Origin: Acanthosepion lycidas
Lineage: Eukaryota > Mollusca > Cephalopoda > Sepiida > Sepiidae
Direction of reading: 5' to 3'
Assembly (NCBI GenBank): GCA_963932145.1
Contig: OZ010599.1
Coordinates: 41,857,095-41,921,094, forward strand
DNA: 64,000 bases
Positions 10,391-23,900 of this stretch are shown here, one piece after another. The stretch's first letter is position 1. The number at the start of each line of letters is the position of its first letter. The translations under genes were made by a program, and so were the position numbers. Below the pieces are notes generated by a model that made no database searches, was not told the origin of the DNA, and was given only the letters and a program-made list of their open reading frames with translations.

Positions 10391-10509
10391 AAGTTTGCAG
10401 CAACTGGTATTCCCAAGTGGTCACACATCCAGGTACTGACAAGGCTCAATGTTGTTTAACTTCGGTGATCAGACAAAAACCAGTGTTTTAACATGATATG
10501 ACTATAAGC
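10391..10509 (-). pseudogene. 5S rRNA pseudogene (full length, decayed)
   Basis: The reverse complement reads end to end as animal 5S rRNA. It has a GCTTATAGTCATATCATGTT-like start, then GATCACCGAAGTTAA, AGTACCTGGATGTGTGACC, TTGGGAATACC and a GCTGCAAACTT end, about 119 bp in all. Differences from the expected molluscan sequence appear to be mostly C-to-T and G-to-A changes. The A-box core GAAGTTAA is kept while the C-box region is altered. There is no downstream T-run terminator on the minus strand; instead the SINE at 10,255-10,390 follows directly. It is either a dead gene copy or the 5S-derived head of a composite SINE. The 5S identity is firm; the second reading is inference. Confidence 0.8.
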
Positions 10510-10616
10510 CTGGGTTTTTAAAGTGGGAATAAAAGAAAAATTATCAGGTAAGGAATGGATACATATTAAAAAGAATGTAAATGAGAAAGGAGTGGTAGCA
10601 TTTTTAACTGAACACA

Positions 10617-13600
10617 AATAAAAGAATGAAGATAGAAAATAAAAAGTGACATGTTCAGAAAGAAGAAAACAGCTTGAAAGATAAAATTAAATACAATAAA
10701 CCAAAATATAAGAATTTTTGGAAGTTGAAAAACAAAAAGAATGAAGATGGAAAATAAAAAGAGACATGTTAAGAAAGAAGAAAACAGCTTGAAAGATAAA
10801 TTTAAATACAATAAACCAAAATATAAGAATTTTTGGAAGTTGAAAAACAAAAAGAATGAAGATGGAAAATAAAAAGAGACATGTTCAGAAAGAAGAAAAC
10901 AGCTTGAAAGATAAATTTAAATACAATAAACCAAAATATAAGAATTTTTGGAAGTTGAAAAACAAAAAGAATAAAGATGGAAAATAAAAAGAGACATGTT
11001 ATAAGAAAGAAGAAAACAGCTTGAAAGATAAATTTAAATACAATAAACCAAAATATAAGAATTTTTGGAAGTTGAAAAACAAAAAGAATGAAGATGGAAA
11101 ATAAAAAGAGACATGTTAAGAAAGAAGAAAACAGCTTGAAAGATAAAATTAAATACAATAAACCAAAATATAAGAATTTTTGGAAGTTGAAAAACAAAGA
11201 ATGAAGATGGAAAATAAAAAGAGACATGTTAAGAAAGAAGAAAACAGCTTGAAAGATAAAATTAAATACAATAAACCAAAATGTAAGAATTTTTGGAAGT
11301 TGAAAAACAAAAAGAATGAAGATGAAAAATAAAAAGAGACATGTTAAGAAAGAAGAAAACAGCTGGAAAGATAAAATTAAATACAATAAACCAAAATATA
11401 AGAATTTTTGGAAGTTGAAAAACAAAAAGAATGAAGATGGAAAATAAAAAGAGACATGTTAAGAAAGAAGAAAACAGCTTGAAAGATAAAATTAAATACA
11501 ATAAACGAAAATATAAGAATTTTTGGAAGTTGAAAAACAAAAAGAATGAAGATGGAAAATAAAAAGAGACATGTTAAGAAAGAAGAAAACAGCTTGAAAG
11601 ATAAAATTAAATACAATAAACGAAAATATAAGAATTTTTGGAAGTTGAAAAACAAAAAGAATGAAGATGGAAAATAAAAAGAGACATGTTAAGAAAGAAG
11701 AAAACAGCTTGAAAGATAAAATTAAATACAATAAACCAAAATATAAGAATTTTTGGAAGTTGAAAAACAAAAAGAATGAAGATGGAAAATAAAAAGAGAC
11801 ATGTTAAGAAAGAAGAAAACAGCTTGAAAGATAAAATTAAATACAATAAACCAAAATATAAGAATTTTTGGAAGTTGAAAAACAAAAAGAATGAAGATGG
11901 AAAATAAAAAGAAACATGTTAAGAAAGAAGAAAACAGCTTGAAAGATAAAATTAAATACAATAAACGAAAATATAAGAATTTTTGGAAGTTGAAAAACAA
12001 AAAGAATGAAGATGGAAAATAAAAAGAGACATGTTAAGAAAGAAGAAAACAGCTTGAAAGATAAAATTAAATACAATAAACGAAAATATAAGAATTTTTG
12101 GAAGTTGAAAAACAAAAAGAATGAAGATGGAAAATAAAAAGAGACATGTTAAGAAAGAAGAAAACAGCTTGAAAGATAAAATTAAATACAATAAACCAAA
12201 ATATAAGAATTTTTGGAAGTTGAAAAACAAAAAGAATGAAGATGGAAAATAAAAAGAAACATGTTAAGAAAGAAGAAAACAGCTTGAAAGATAAAATTAA
12301 ATACAATAAACGAAAATATAAGAATTTTTGGAAGTTGAAAAACAAAAAGAATGAAGATGGAAAATAAAAAGAGACATGTTAAGAAAGAAGAAAACAGCTT
12401 GAAAGATAAAATTAAATACAATAAACGAAAATATAAGAATTTTTGGAAGTTGAAAAACAAAAAGAATGAAGATGGAAAATAAAAAGAGACATGTTAAGAA
12501 AGAAGAAAACAGCTTGAAAGATAAAATTAAATACAATAAACGAAAATATAAGAATTTTTGGAAGTTGAAAAACAAAAAGAATGAAGATGGAAAATAAAAA
12601 GAGACATGTTAAGAAAGAAGAAAACAGCTTGAAAGATAAAATTAAATACAATAAACGAAAATATAAGAATTTTTGGAAGTTGAAAAACAAAAAGAATGAA
12701 GATGGAAAATAAAAAGAGACATGTTAAGAAAGAAGAAAACAGCTTGAAAGATAAAATTAAATACAATAAACCAAAATATAAGAATTTTTGGAAGTTGAAA
12801 AACAAAAAGAATGAAGATGGAAAATAAAAAGAGACATGTTAAGAAAGAAGAAAACAGCTGGAAAGATAAAATTAAATACAATAAACCAAAATATAAGAAT
12901 TTTTGGAAGTTGAAAAACACAAAGAATGAAGATGGAAAATAAAAAGAGACATGTTAAGAAAGAAGAAAACAGCTTGAAAGATAAAATTAAATACAATAAA
13001 CCAAAATATAAGAATTTTTGGAAGTTGAAAAACAAAAAGAATGAAGATGGAAAATAAAAAGAGACATGTTAAGAAAGAAGAAAACAGCTTGAAAGATAAA
13101 ATTAAATACAATAAACGAAAATATAAGAATTTTTGGAAGTTGAAAAACAAAAAGAATGAAGATGGAAAATAAAAAGAGACATGTTAAGAAAGAAGAAAAC
13201 AGCTTGAAAGATAAAATTAAATACAATAAACCAAAATATAAGAATTTTTGGAAGTTGAAAAACAAAAAGAATGAAGATGGAAAATAAAAAGAGACATGTT
13301 AAGAAAGAAGAAAACAGCTTGAAAGATAAAATTAAATACAATAAACCAAAATGTAAGAATTTTTGGAAGTTGAAAAACAAAAAGAATGAAGATGGAAAAT
13401 AAAAAGAGACATGTTAAGAAAGAAGAAAACAGCTGGAAAGATAAAATTAAATACAATAAACCAAAATATAAGAATTTTTGGAAGTTGAAAAACAAAAAGA
13501 ATGAAGATGGAAAATAAAAAGAGACATGTTAAGAAAGAAGAAAACAGCTTGAAAGATAAAATTAAATACAATAAACGAAAATATAAGAATTTTTGGAAGT

Positions 13601-16600
13601 TGAAAAACAAAAAGAATGAAGATGGAAAATAAAAAGAGACATGTTAAGAAAGAAGAAAACAGCTTGAAAGATAAAATTAAATACAATAAACCAAAATATA
13701 AGAATTTTTGGAAGTTGAAAAACAAAAAGAATGAAGATGGAAAATAAAAAGAGACATGTTAAGAAAGAAGAAAACAGCTTGAAAGATAAAATTAAATACA
13801 ATAAACGAAAATATAAGAATTTTTGGAAGTTGAAAAACAAAAAGAATGAAGATGGAAAATAAAAAGAGACATGTTAAGAAAGAAGAAAACAGCTTGAAAG
13901 ATAAAATTAAATACAATAAACGAAAATATAAGAATTTTTGGAAGTTGAAAAACAAAAAGAATGAAGATGGAAAATAAAAAGAGACATGTTAAGAAAGAAG
14001 AAAACAGCTTGAAAGATAAAATTAAATACAATAAACGAAAATATAAGAATTTTTGGAAGTTGAAAAACAAAAAGAATGAAGATGGAAAATAAAAAGAGAC
14101 ATGTTAAGAAAGAAGAAAACAGCTTGAAAGATAAAATTAAATACAATAAACCAAAATATAAGAATTTTTGGAAGTTGAAAAACAAAAAGAATGAAGATGG
14201 AAAATAAAAAGAGACATGTTAAGAAAGAAGAAAACAGCTTGAAAGATAAAATTAAATACAATAAACGAAAATATAAGAATTTTTGGAAGTTGAAAAACAA
14301 AAAGAATGAAGATGGAAAATAAAAAGAGACATGTTAAGAAAGAAGAAAACAGCTTGAAAGATAAAATTAAATACAATAAACGAAAATATAAGAATTTTTG
14401 GAAGTTGAAAAACACAAAGAATGAAGATGGAAAATAAAAAGAGACATGTTAAGAAAGAAGAAAACAGCTTGAAAGATAAAATTAAATACAATAAACCAAA
14501 ATGTAAGAATTTTTGGAAGTTGAAAAACAAAAAGAATGAAGATGGAAAATAAAAAGAGACATGTTAAGAAAGAAGAAAACAGCTTGAAAGATAAAATTAA
14601 ATACAATAAACCAAAATATAAGAATTTTTGGAAGTTGAAAAACAAAAAGAATGAAGATGGAAAATAAAAAGAGACATGTTAAGAAAGAAGAAAACAGCTT
14701 GAAAGATAAAATTAAATACAATAAACCAAAATATAAGAATTTTTGGAAGTTGAAAAACAAAAAGAATGAAGATGGAACATAAAAAGAGACATGTTAAGAA
14801 AGAAGAAAACAGCTTGAAAGATAAAATTAAATACAATAAACGAAAATATAAGAATTTTTGGAAGTTGAAAAACAAAAAGAATGAAGATGGAAAATAAAAA
14901 GAGACATGTTAAGAAAGAAGAAAACAGCTTGAAAGATAAAATTAAATACAATAAACCAAAATATAAGAATTTTTGGAAGTTGAAAAACAAAAAGAATGAA
15001 GATGGAAAATAAAAAGAGACATGTTAAGAAAGAAGAAAACAGCTTGAAAGATAAAATTAAATACAATAAACCAAAATGTAAGAATTTTTGGAAGTTGAAA
15101 AACAAAAAGAATGAAGATGGAAAATAAAAAGAGACATGTTAAGAAAGAAGAAAACAGCTGGAAAGATAAAATTAAATACAATAAACCAAAATATAAGAAT
15201 TTTTGGAAGTTGAAAAACAAAAAGAATGAAGATGGAAAATAAAAAGAGACATGTTAAGAAAGAAGAAAACAGCTTGAAAGATAAAATTAAATACAATAAA
15301 CGAAAATATAAGAATTTTTGGAAGTTGAAAAACAAAAAGAATGAAGATGGAAAATAAAAAGAGACATGTTAAGAAAGAAGAAAACAGCTTGAAAGATAAA
15401 ATTAAATACAATAAACCAAAATATAAGAATTTTTGGAAGTTGAAAAACAAAAAGAATGAAGATGGAAAATAAAAAGAAACATGTTAAGAAAGAAGAAAAC
15501 AGCTTGAAAGATAAAATTAAATACAATAAACGAAAATATAAGAATTTTTGGAAGTTGAAAAACAAAAAGAATGAAGATGGAAAATAAAAAGAGACATGTT
15601 AAGAAAGAAGAAAACAGCTTGAAAGATAAAATTAAATACAATAAACGAAAATATAAGAATTTTTGGAAGTTGAAAAACAAAAAGAATGAAGATGGAAAAT
15701 AAAAAGAGACATGTTAAGAAAGAAGAAAACAGCTTGAAAGATAAAATTAAATACAATAAACGAAAATATAAGAATTTTTGGAAGTTGAAAAACAAAAAGA
15801 ATGAAGATGGAAAATAAAAAGAGACATGTTAAGAAAGAAGAAAACAGCTTGAAAGATAAAATTAAATACAATAAACGAAAATATAAGAATTTTTGGAAGT
15901 TGAAAAACAAAAAGAATGAAGATGGAAAATAAAAAGAGACATGTTAAGAAAGAAGAAAACAGCTTGAAAGATAAAATTAAATACAATAAACGAAAATATA
16001 AGAATTTTTGGAAGTTGAAAAACAAAAAGAATGAAGATGGAAAATAAAAAGAGACATGTTAAGAAAGAAGAAAACAGCTTGAAAGATAAAATTAAATACA
16101 ATAAACCAAAATATAAGAATTTTTGGAAGTTGAAAAACAAAAAGAATGAAGATGGAAAATAAAAAGAGACATGTTAAGAAAGAAGAAAACAGCTGGAAAG
16201 ATAAAATTAAATACAATAAACCAAAATATAAGAATTTTTGGAAGTTGAAAAACACAAAGAATGAAGATGGAAAATAAAAAGAGACATGTTAAGAAAGAAG
16301 AAAACAGCTTGAAAGATAAAATTAAATACAATAAACCAAAATGTAAGAATTTTTGGAAGTTGAAAAACAAAAAGAATGAAGATGGAAAATAAAAAGAGAC
16401 ATGTTAAGAAAGAAGAAAACAGCTTGAAAGATAAAATTAAATACAATAAACCAAAGTATAAGAATTTTTGGAAGTTGAAAAACAAAAAGAATGAAGATGG
16501 AAAATAAAAAGAGACATGTTAAGAAAGAAGAAAACAGCTTGAAAGATAAAATTAAATACAATAAACGAAAATATAAGAATTTTTGGAAGTTGAAAAACAA

Positions 16601-19600
16601 AAAGAATGAAGATGGAAAATAAAAAGAGACATGTTAAGAAAGAAGAAAACAGCTTGAAAGATAAAATTAAATACAATAAACCAAAATATAAGAATTTTTG
16701 GAAGTTGAAAAACAAAAAGAATGAAGATGGAAAATAAAAAGAGACATGTTAAGAAAGAAGAAAACAGCTTGAAAGATAAAATTAAATACAATAAACGAAA
16801 ATATAAGAATTTTTGGAAGTTGAAAAACAAAAAGAATGAAGATGGAAAATAAAAAGAGACATGTTAAGAAAGAAGAAAACAGCTTGAAAGATAAAATTAA
16901 ATACAATAAACCAAAATGTAAGAATTTTTGGAAGTTGAAAAACAAAAAGAATGAAGATGGAAAATAAAAAGAGACATGTTAAGAAAGAAGAAAACAGCTG
17001 GAAAGATAAAATTAAATACAATAAACCAAAATATAAGAATTTTTGGAAGTTGAAAAACAAAAAGAATGAAGATGGAAAATAAAAAGAGACATGTTAAGAA
17101 AGAAGAAAACAGCTGGAAAGATAAAATTAAATACAATAAACCAAAATATAAGAATTTTTGGAAGTTGAAAAACAAAAAGAATGAAGATGGAAAATAAAAA
17201 GAGACATGTTAAGAAAGAAGAAAACAGCTTGAAAGATAAAATTAAATACAATAAACGAAAATATAAGAATTTTTGGAAGTTGAAAAACAAAAAGAATGAA
17301 GATGGAAAATAAAAAGAGACATGTTAAGAAAGAAGAAAACAGCTTGAAAGATAAAATTAAATACAATAAACCAAAATATAAGAATTTTTGAAAGTTGAAA
17401 AACAAAAAGAATGAAGATGGAAAATAAAAAGAGACATGTTAAGAAAGAAGAAAACAGCTTGAAAGATAAAATTAAATACAATAAACCAAAATATAAGAAT
17501 TTTTGGAAGTTGAAAAACAAAAAGAATGAAGATGGAAAATAAAAAGAGACATGTTAAGAAAGAAGAAAACAGCTTGAAAGATAAAATTAAATACAATAAA
17601 CCAAAATATAAGAATTTTTGGAAGTTGAAAAACAAAAAGAATGAAGATGGAAAATAAAAAGAAACATGTTAAGAAAGAAGAAAACAGCTTGAAAGATAAA
17701 ATTAAATACAATAAACGAAAATATAAGAATTTTTGGAAGTTGAAAAACAAAAAGAATGAAGATGGAAATAAAAAGAGACATGTTAAGAAAGAAGAAAACA
17801 GCTTGAAAGATAAAATTAAATACAATAAACCAAAATATAAGAATTTTTGGAAGTTGAAAAACAAAAAGAATGAAGATGGAAAATAAAAAGAGACATGTTA
17901 AGAAAGAAGAAAACAGCTGGAAAGATAAAATTAAATACAATAAACGAAAATATAAGAATTTTTGGAAGTTGAAAAACAAAAAGAATGAAGATGGAAAATA
18001 AAAAGAGACATGTTAAGAAAGAAGAAAACAGCTTGAAAGATAAAATTAAATACAATAAACGAAAATATAAGAATTTTTGGAAGTTGAAAAACAAAAAGAA
18101 TGAAGATGGAAAATAAAAAGAGACATGTTAAGAAAGAAGAAAACAGCTGGAAAGATAAAATTAAATACAATAAACCAAAATATAAGAATTTTTGGAAGTT
18201 GAAAAACAAAAAGAATGAAGATGGAAAATAAAAAGAGACATGTTAAGAAAGAAGAAAACAGCTTGAAAGATAAAATTAAATACAATAAACGAAAATATAA
18301 GAATTTTTGGAAGTTGAAAAACAAAAAGAATGAAGATGGAAAATAAAAAGAGACATGTTAAGAAAGAAGAAAACAGCTTGAAAGATAAAATTAAATACAA
18401 TAAACCAAAATATAAGAATTTTTGGAAGTTGAAAAACAAAAAGAATGAAGATGGAAAATAAAAAGAGACATGTTAAGAAAGAAGAAAACAGCTTGAAAGA
18501 TAAAATTAAATACAATAAACCAAAATATAAGAATTTTTGGAAGTTGAAAAACAAAAAGAATGAAGATGGAAAATAAAAAGAAACATGTTAAGAAAGAAGA
18601 AAACAGCTTGAAAGATAAAATTAAATACAATAAACCAAAATATAAGAATTTTTGGAAGTTGAAAAACAAAAAGAATGAAGATGGAAAATAAAAAGAGACA
18701 TGTTAAGAAAGAAGAAAACAGCTGGAAAGATAAAATTAAATACAATAAACGAAAATATAAGAATTTTTGGAAGTTGAAAAACAAAAAGAATGAAGATGGA
18801 AAATAAAAAGAGACATGTTAAGAAAGAAGAAAACAGCTGGAAAGATAAAATTAAATACAATAAACGAAAATATAAGAATTTTTGGAAGTTGAAAAACAAA
18901 AAGAATGAAGATGGAAAATAAAAAGAGACATGTTAAGAAAGAAGAAAACAGCTTGAAAGATAAAATTAAATACAATAAACGAAAATATAAGAATTTTTGG
19001 AAGTTGAAAAACAAAAAGAATGAAGATGGAAAATAAAAAGAGACATGTTAAGAAAGAAGAAAACAGCTGGAAAGATAAAATTAAATACAATAAACCAAAA
19101 TATAAGAATTTTTGGAAGTTGAAAAACAAAAAGAATGAAGATGGAAAATAAAAAGAGACATGTTAAGAAAGAAGAAAACAGCTGGAAAGATAAAATTAAA
19201 TACAATAAACGAAAATATAAGAATTTTTGGAAGTTGAAAAACAAAAAGAATGAAGATGGAAAATAAAAAGAGACATGTTAAGAAAGAAGAAAACAGCTTG
19301 AAAGATAAAATTAAATACAATAAACGAAAATATAAGAATTTTTGGAAGTTGAAAAACAAAAAGAATGAAGATGGAAAATAAAAAGAGACATGTTAAGAAA
19401 GAAGAAAACAGCTTGAAAGAAAAAATTAAATACAATAAACCAAAATATAAGAATTTTTGGAAGTTGAAAAACAAAAAGAATGAAGATGGAAAATAAAAAG
19501 AGACATGTTAAGAAAGAAGAAAACAGCTTGAAAGATAAAATTAAATACAATAAACCAAAATATAAGAATTTTTGGAAGTTGAAAAACAAAAAGAATGAAG

Positions 19601-20450
19601 ATGGAAAATAAAAAGAGACATGTTAAGAAAGAAGAAAACAGCTGGAAAGATAAAATTAAATACAATAAACGAAAATATAAGAATTTTTGGAAGTTGAAAA
19701 ACAAAAAGAATGAAGATGGAAAATAAAAAGAGACATGTTAAGAAAGAAGAAAACAGCTTGAAAGATAAAATTAAATACAATAAACGAAAATATAAGAATT
19801 TTTGGAAGTTGAAAAACAAAAAGAATGAAGATGGAAAATAAAAAGAGACATGTTAAGAAAGAAGAAAACAGCTTGAAAGATAAAATTAAATACAATAAAC
19901 CAAAATATAAGAATTTTTGGAAGTTGAAAAACAAAAAGAATGAAGATGGAAAATAAAAAGAGACATGTTAAGAAAGAAGAAAACAGCTGGAAAGATAAAA
20001 TTAAATACAATAAACGAAAATATAAGAATTTTTGGAAGTTGAAAAACAAAAAGAATGAAGATGGAAAATAAAAAGAGACATGTTAAGAAAGAAGAAAACA
20101 GCTTGAAAGATAAAATTAAATACAATAAACGAAAATATAAGAATTTTTGGAAGTTGAAAAACAAAAAGAATGAAGATGGAAAATAAAAAGAGACATGTTA
20201 AGAAAGAAGAAAACAGCTTGAAAGATAAAATTAAATACAATAAACCAAAATATAAGAATTTTTGAAAGTTGAAAAACAAAAAGAATGAAGATGGAAAATA
20301 AAAAGAGACATGTTAAGAAAGAAGAAAACAGCTTGAAAGATAAAATTAAATACAATAAACCAAAATATAAGAATTTTTGGAAGTTGAAAAACAAAAAGAA
20401 TGAAGATGGAAAATAAAAAGAGACATGTTAAGAAAGAAGAAAACAGCTGG
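10617..20450 (+). repeat. Proximal domain of the 115-bp array
   Basis: This part is marked by the AAACGAAAA variant, which is common from about 11,500 to 20,150 and almost absent beyond. Rare markers recur at multiples of 115 bp. GAAACATG occurs at about 11,911, 12,256, 15,476, 17,661 and 18,580. TTTTTGAAAGTTG occurs at 17,391 and 20,265, 25 monomers apart allowing for the 1-bp deletion at 17,765. The run of variants from 12,070 to 12,900 recurs about 28-29 monomers later (15,290-16,370). A trimer pattern (345 bp) repeats near 19,430-20,110. This points to segmental duplications inside the array. Confidence 0.8.
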
Positions 20451-23400
20451 AAAGATAAAATTAAATACAATCAACCAAAATATAAGAATTTTTGGAAGTT
20501 GAAAAACACAAAGAATGGAGATGGAAAATAAAAAGAGACATGTTAAGAAAGAAGAAAACAGCTTGAAAGATAAAATTAAATACAATAAACCAAAATATAA
20601 GAATTTTTGGAAGTTGAAAAACAAAAAGAATGAAGATGGAAAATAAAAAGAGACATGTTAAGAAAGAAGAAAACAGCTGGAAAGATAAAATTAAATACAA
20701 TAAACCAAAATATAAGAATTTTTGGAAGTTGAAAAACACAAAGAATGAAGATGGAAAATAAAAAGAGACATGTTAAGAAAGAAGAAAACAGCTTGAAAGA
20801 TAAAATTAAATACAATAAACCAAAATATAAGAATTTTTGGAAGTTGAAAAACAAAAAGAATGAAGATGGAAAATAAAAAGAGACATGTTAAGAAAGAAGA
20901 AAACAGCTGGAAAGATAAAATTAAATACAATAAACCAAAATATAAGAATTTTTGGAAGTTGAAAAACACAAAGAATGAAGATGGAAAATAAAAAGAGACA
21001 TGTTAAGAAAGAAGAAAACAGCTTGAAAGATAAAATTAAATACAATAAACCAAAATATAAGAATTTTTGGAAGTTGAAAAACAAAAAGAATGAAGATGGA
21101 AAATAAAAAGAGACATGTTAAGAAAGAAGAAAACAGCTGGAAAGATAAAATTAAATACAATCAACCAAAATATAAGAATTATTGGAAGTTGAAAAACAAA
21201 AAGAATGAAGATGGAAAATAAAAAGAGACATGTTAAGAAAGAAGAAAACAGCTGGAAAGATAAAATTAAATACAATCAACCAAAATATAAGAATTTTTGG
21301 AAGTTGAAAAACACAAAGAATGGAGATGGAAAATAAAAAGAGACATGTTAAGAAAGAAGAAAACAGCTTGAAAGATAAAATTAAATACAATAAACCAAAA
21401 TATAAGAATTTTTGGAAGTTGAAAAACAAAAAGAATGAAGATGGAAAATAAAAAGAGACATGTTAAGAAAGAAGAAAACAGCTTGAAAGATAAAATTAAA
21501 TACAATAAACCAAAATATAAGAATTTTTGGAAGTTGAAAAACAAAAAGAATGAAGATGGAAAATAAAAAGAGACATGTTAAGAAAGAAGAAAACAGCTGG
21601 AAAGATAAAATTAAATACAATAAACCAAAATATAAGAATTTTTGGAAGTTGAAAAACACAAAGAATGAAGATGGAAAATAAAAAGAGACATGTTAAGAAA
21701 GAAGAAAACAGCTTGAAAGATAAAATTAAATACAATAAACCAAAATATAAGAATTTTTGGAAGTTGAAAAACAAAAAGAATGAAGATGGAAAATAAAAAG
21801 AGACATGTTAAGAAAGAAGAAAACAGCTGGAAAGATAAAATTAAATACAATCAACCAAAATATAAGAATTTTTGGAAGTTGAAAAACAAAAAGAATGGAG
21901 ATGGAAAATAAAAAGAGACATGTTAAGAAAGAAGAAAACAGCTGGAAAGATAAAATTAAATACAATAAACCAAAATATAAGAATTTTTGGAAGTTGAAAA
22001 ACACAAAGAATGAAGATGGAAAATAAAAAGAGACATGTTAAGAAAGAAGAAAACAGCTTGAAAGATAAAATTAAATACAATAAACCAAAATATAAGAATT
22101 TTTGGAAGTTGAAAAACAAAAAGAATGAAGATGGAAAATAAAAAGAGACATGTTAAGAAAGAAGAAAACAGCTGGAAAGATAAAATTAAATACAATCAAC
22201 CAAAATATAAGAATTTTTGGAAGTTGAAAAACAAAAAGAATGGAGATGGAAAATAAAAAGAGACATGTTAAGAAAGAAGAAAACAGCTGGAAAGATAAAA
22301 TTAAATACAATAAACCAAAATATAAGAATTTTTGGAAGTTGAAAAACACAAAGAATGAAGATGGAAAATAAAAAGAGACATGTTAAGAAAGAAGAAAACA
22401 GCTTGAAAGATAAAATTAAATACAATAAACCAAAATATAAGAATTTTTGGAAGTTGAAAAACAAAAAGAATGAAGATGGAAAATAAAAAGAGACATGTTA
22501 AGAAAGAAGAAAACAGCTGGAAAGATAAAATTAAATACAATAAACCAAAATATAAGAATTTTTGGAAGTTGAAAAACACAAAGAATGAAGATGGAAAATA
22601 AAAAGAGACATGTTAAGAAAGAAGAAAACAGCTTGAAAGATAAAATTAAATACAATAAACCAAAATATAAGAATTTTTGGAAGTTGAAAAACAAAAAGAA
22701 TGAAGATGGAAAATAAAAAGAGACATGTTAAGAAAGAAGAAAACAGCTGGAAAGATAAAATTAAATACAATAAACCAAAATATAAGAATTTTTGGAAGTT
22801 GAAAAACACAAAGAATGAAGATGGAAAATAAAAAGAGACATGTTAAGAAAGAAGAAAACAGCTTGAAAGATAAAATTAAATACAATAAACCAAAATATAA
22901 GAATTTTTGGAAGTTGAAAAACAAAAAGAATGAAGATGGAAAATAAAAAGAGACATGTTAAGAAAGAAGAAAACAGCTGGAAAGATAAAATTAAATACAA
23001 TAAACCAAAATATAAGAATTTTTGGAAGTTGAAAAACACAAAGAATGAAGATGGAAAATAAAAAGAGACATGTTAAGAAAGAAGAAAACAGCTTGAAAGA
23101 TAAAATTAAATACAATAAACCAAAATATAAGAATTTTTGGAAGTTGAAAAACAAAAAGAATGAAGATGGAAAATAAAAAGAGACATGTTAAGAAAGAAGA
23201 AAACAGCTGGAAAGATAAAATTAAATACAATCAACCAAAATATAAGAATTTTTGGAAGTTGAAAAACAAAAAGAATGAAGATGGAAAATAAAAAGAGACA
23301 TGTTAAGAAAGAAGAAAACAGCTGGAAAGATAAAATTAAATACAATCAACCAAAATATAAGAATTTTTGGAAGTTGAAAAACACAAAGAATGGAGATGGA

Positions 23401-23900
23401 AAATAAAAAGAGACATGTTAAGAAAGAAGAAAACAGCTTGAAAGATAAAATTAAATACAATAAACCAAAATATAAGAATTTTTGGAAGTTGAAAACAAAA
23501 AGAATGAAGATGGAAAATAAAAAGAGACATGTTAAGAAAGAAGAAAACAGCTTGAAAGATAAAATTAAATACAATAAACCAAAATATAAGAATTTTTGGA
23601 AGTTGAAAAACAAAAAGAATGAAGATGGAAAATAAAAAGAGACATGTTAAGAAAGAAGAAAACAGCTGGAAAGATAAAATTAAATACAATCAACCAAAAT
23701 ATAAGAATTTTTGGAAGTTGAAAAACACAAAGAATGGAGATGGAAAATAAAAAGAGACATGTTAAGAAAGAAGAAAACAGCTTGAAAGATAAAATTAAAT
23801 ACAATCAACCAAAATATAAGAATTTTTGGAAGTTGAAAAACACAAAGAATGGAGATGGAAAATAAAAAGAGACATGTTAAGAAAGAAGAAAACAGCTTGA
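20451..23900 (+). repeat. Distal domain with 230-bp dimeric higher-order units
   Basis: Here AACACAAAG monomers alternate with AACAAAAAG monomers, and CAGCTGG alternates with CAGCTTG, giving a two-monomer period of 230 bp. The alternation is cleanest at 22,320-23,160. The variants AATCAACCAAAA and AATGGAGATGG occur essentially only in this domain. Beyond 23,900 the array reverts to simple monomers of mixed type. Confidence 0.8.

Noticed and set aside
10391..10509. Functional 5S rRNA gene
   Set aside because: There are too many substitutions, including in the C box, and no terminator. It abuts a SINE.
17641..17886. Plus-strand Lys/Asn-rich 81-codon open frames (also at 23,390-23,635)
   Set aside because: They appear only where a 1-bp deletion joins two satellite frames. 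The composition reflects the A-rich monomer.
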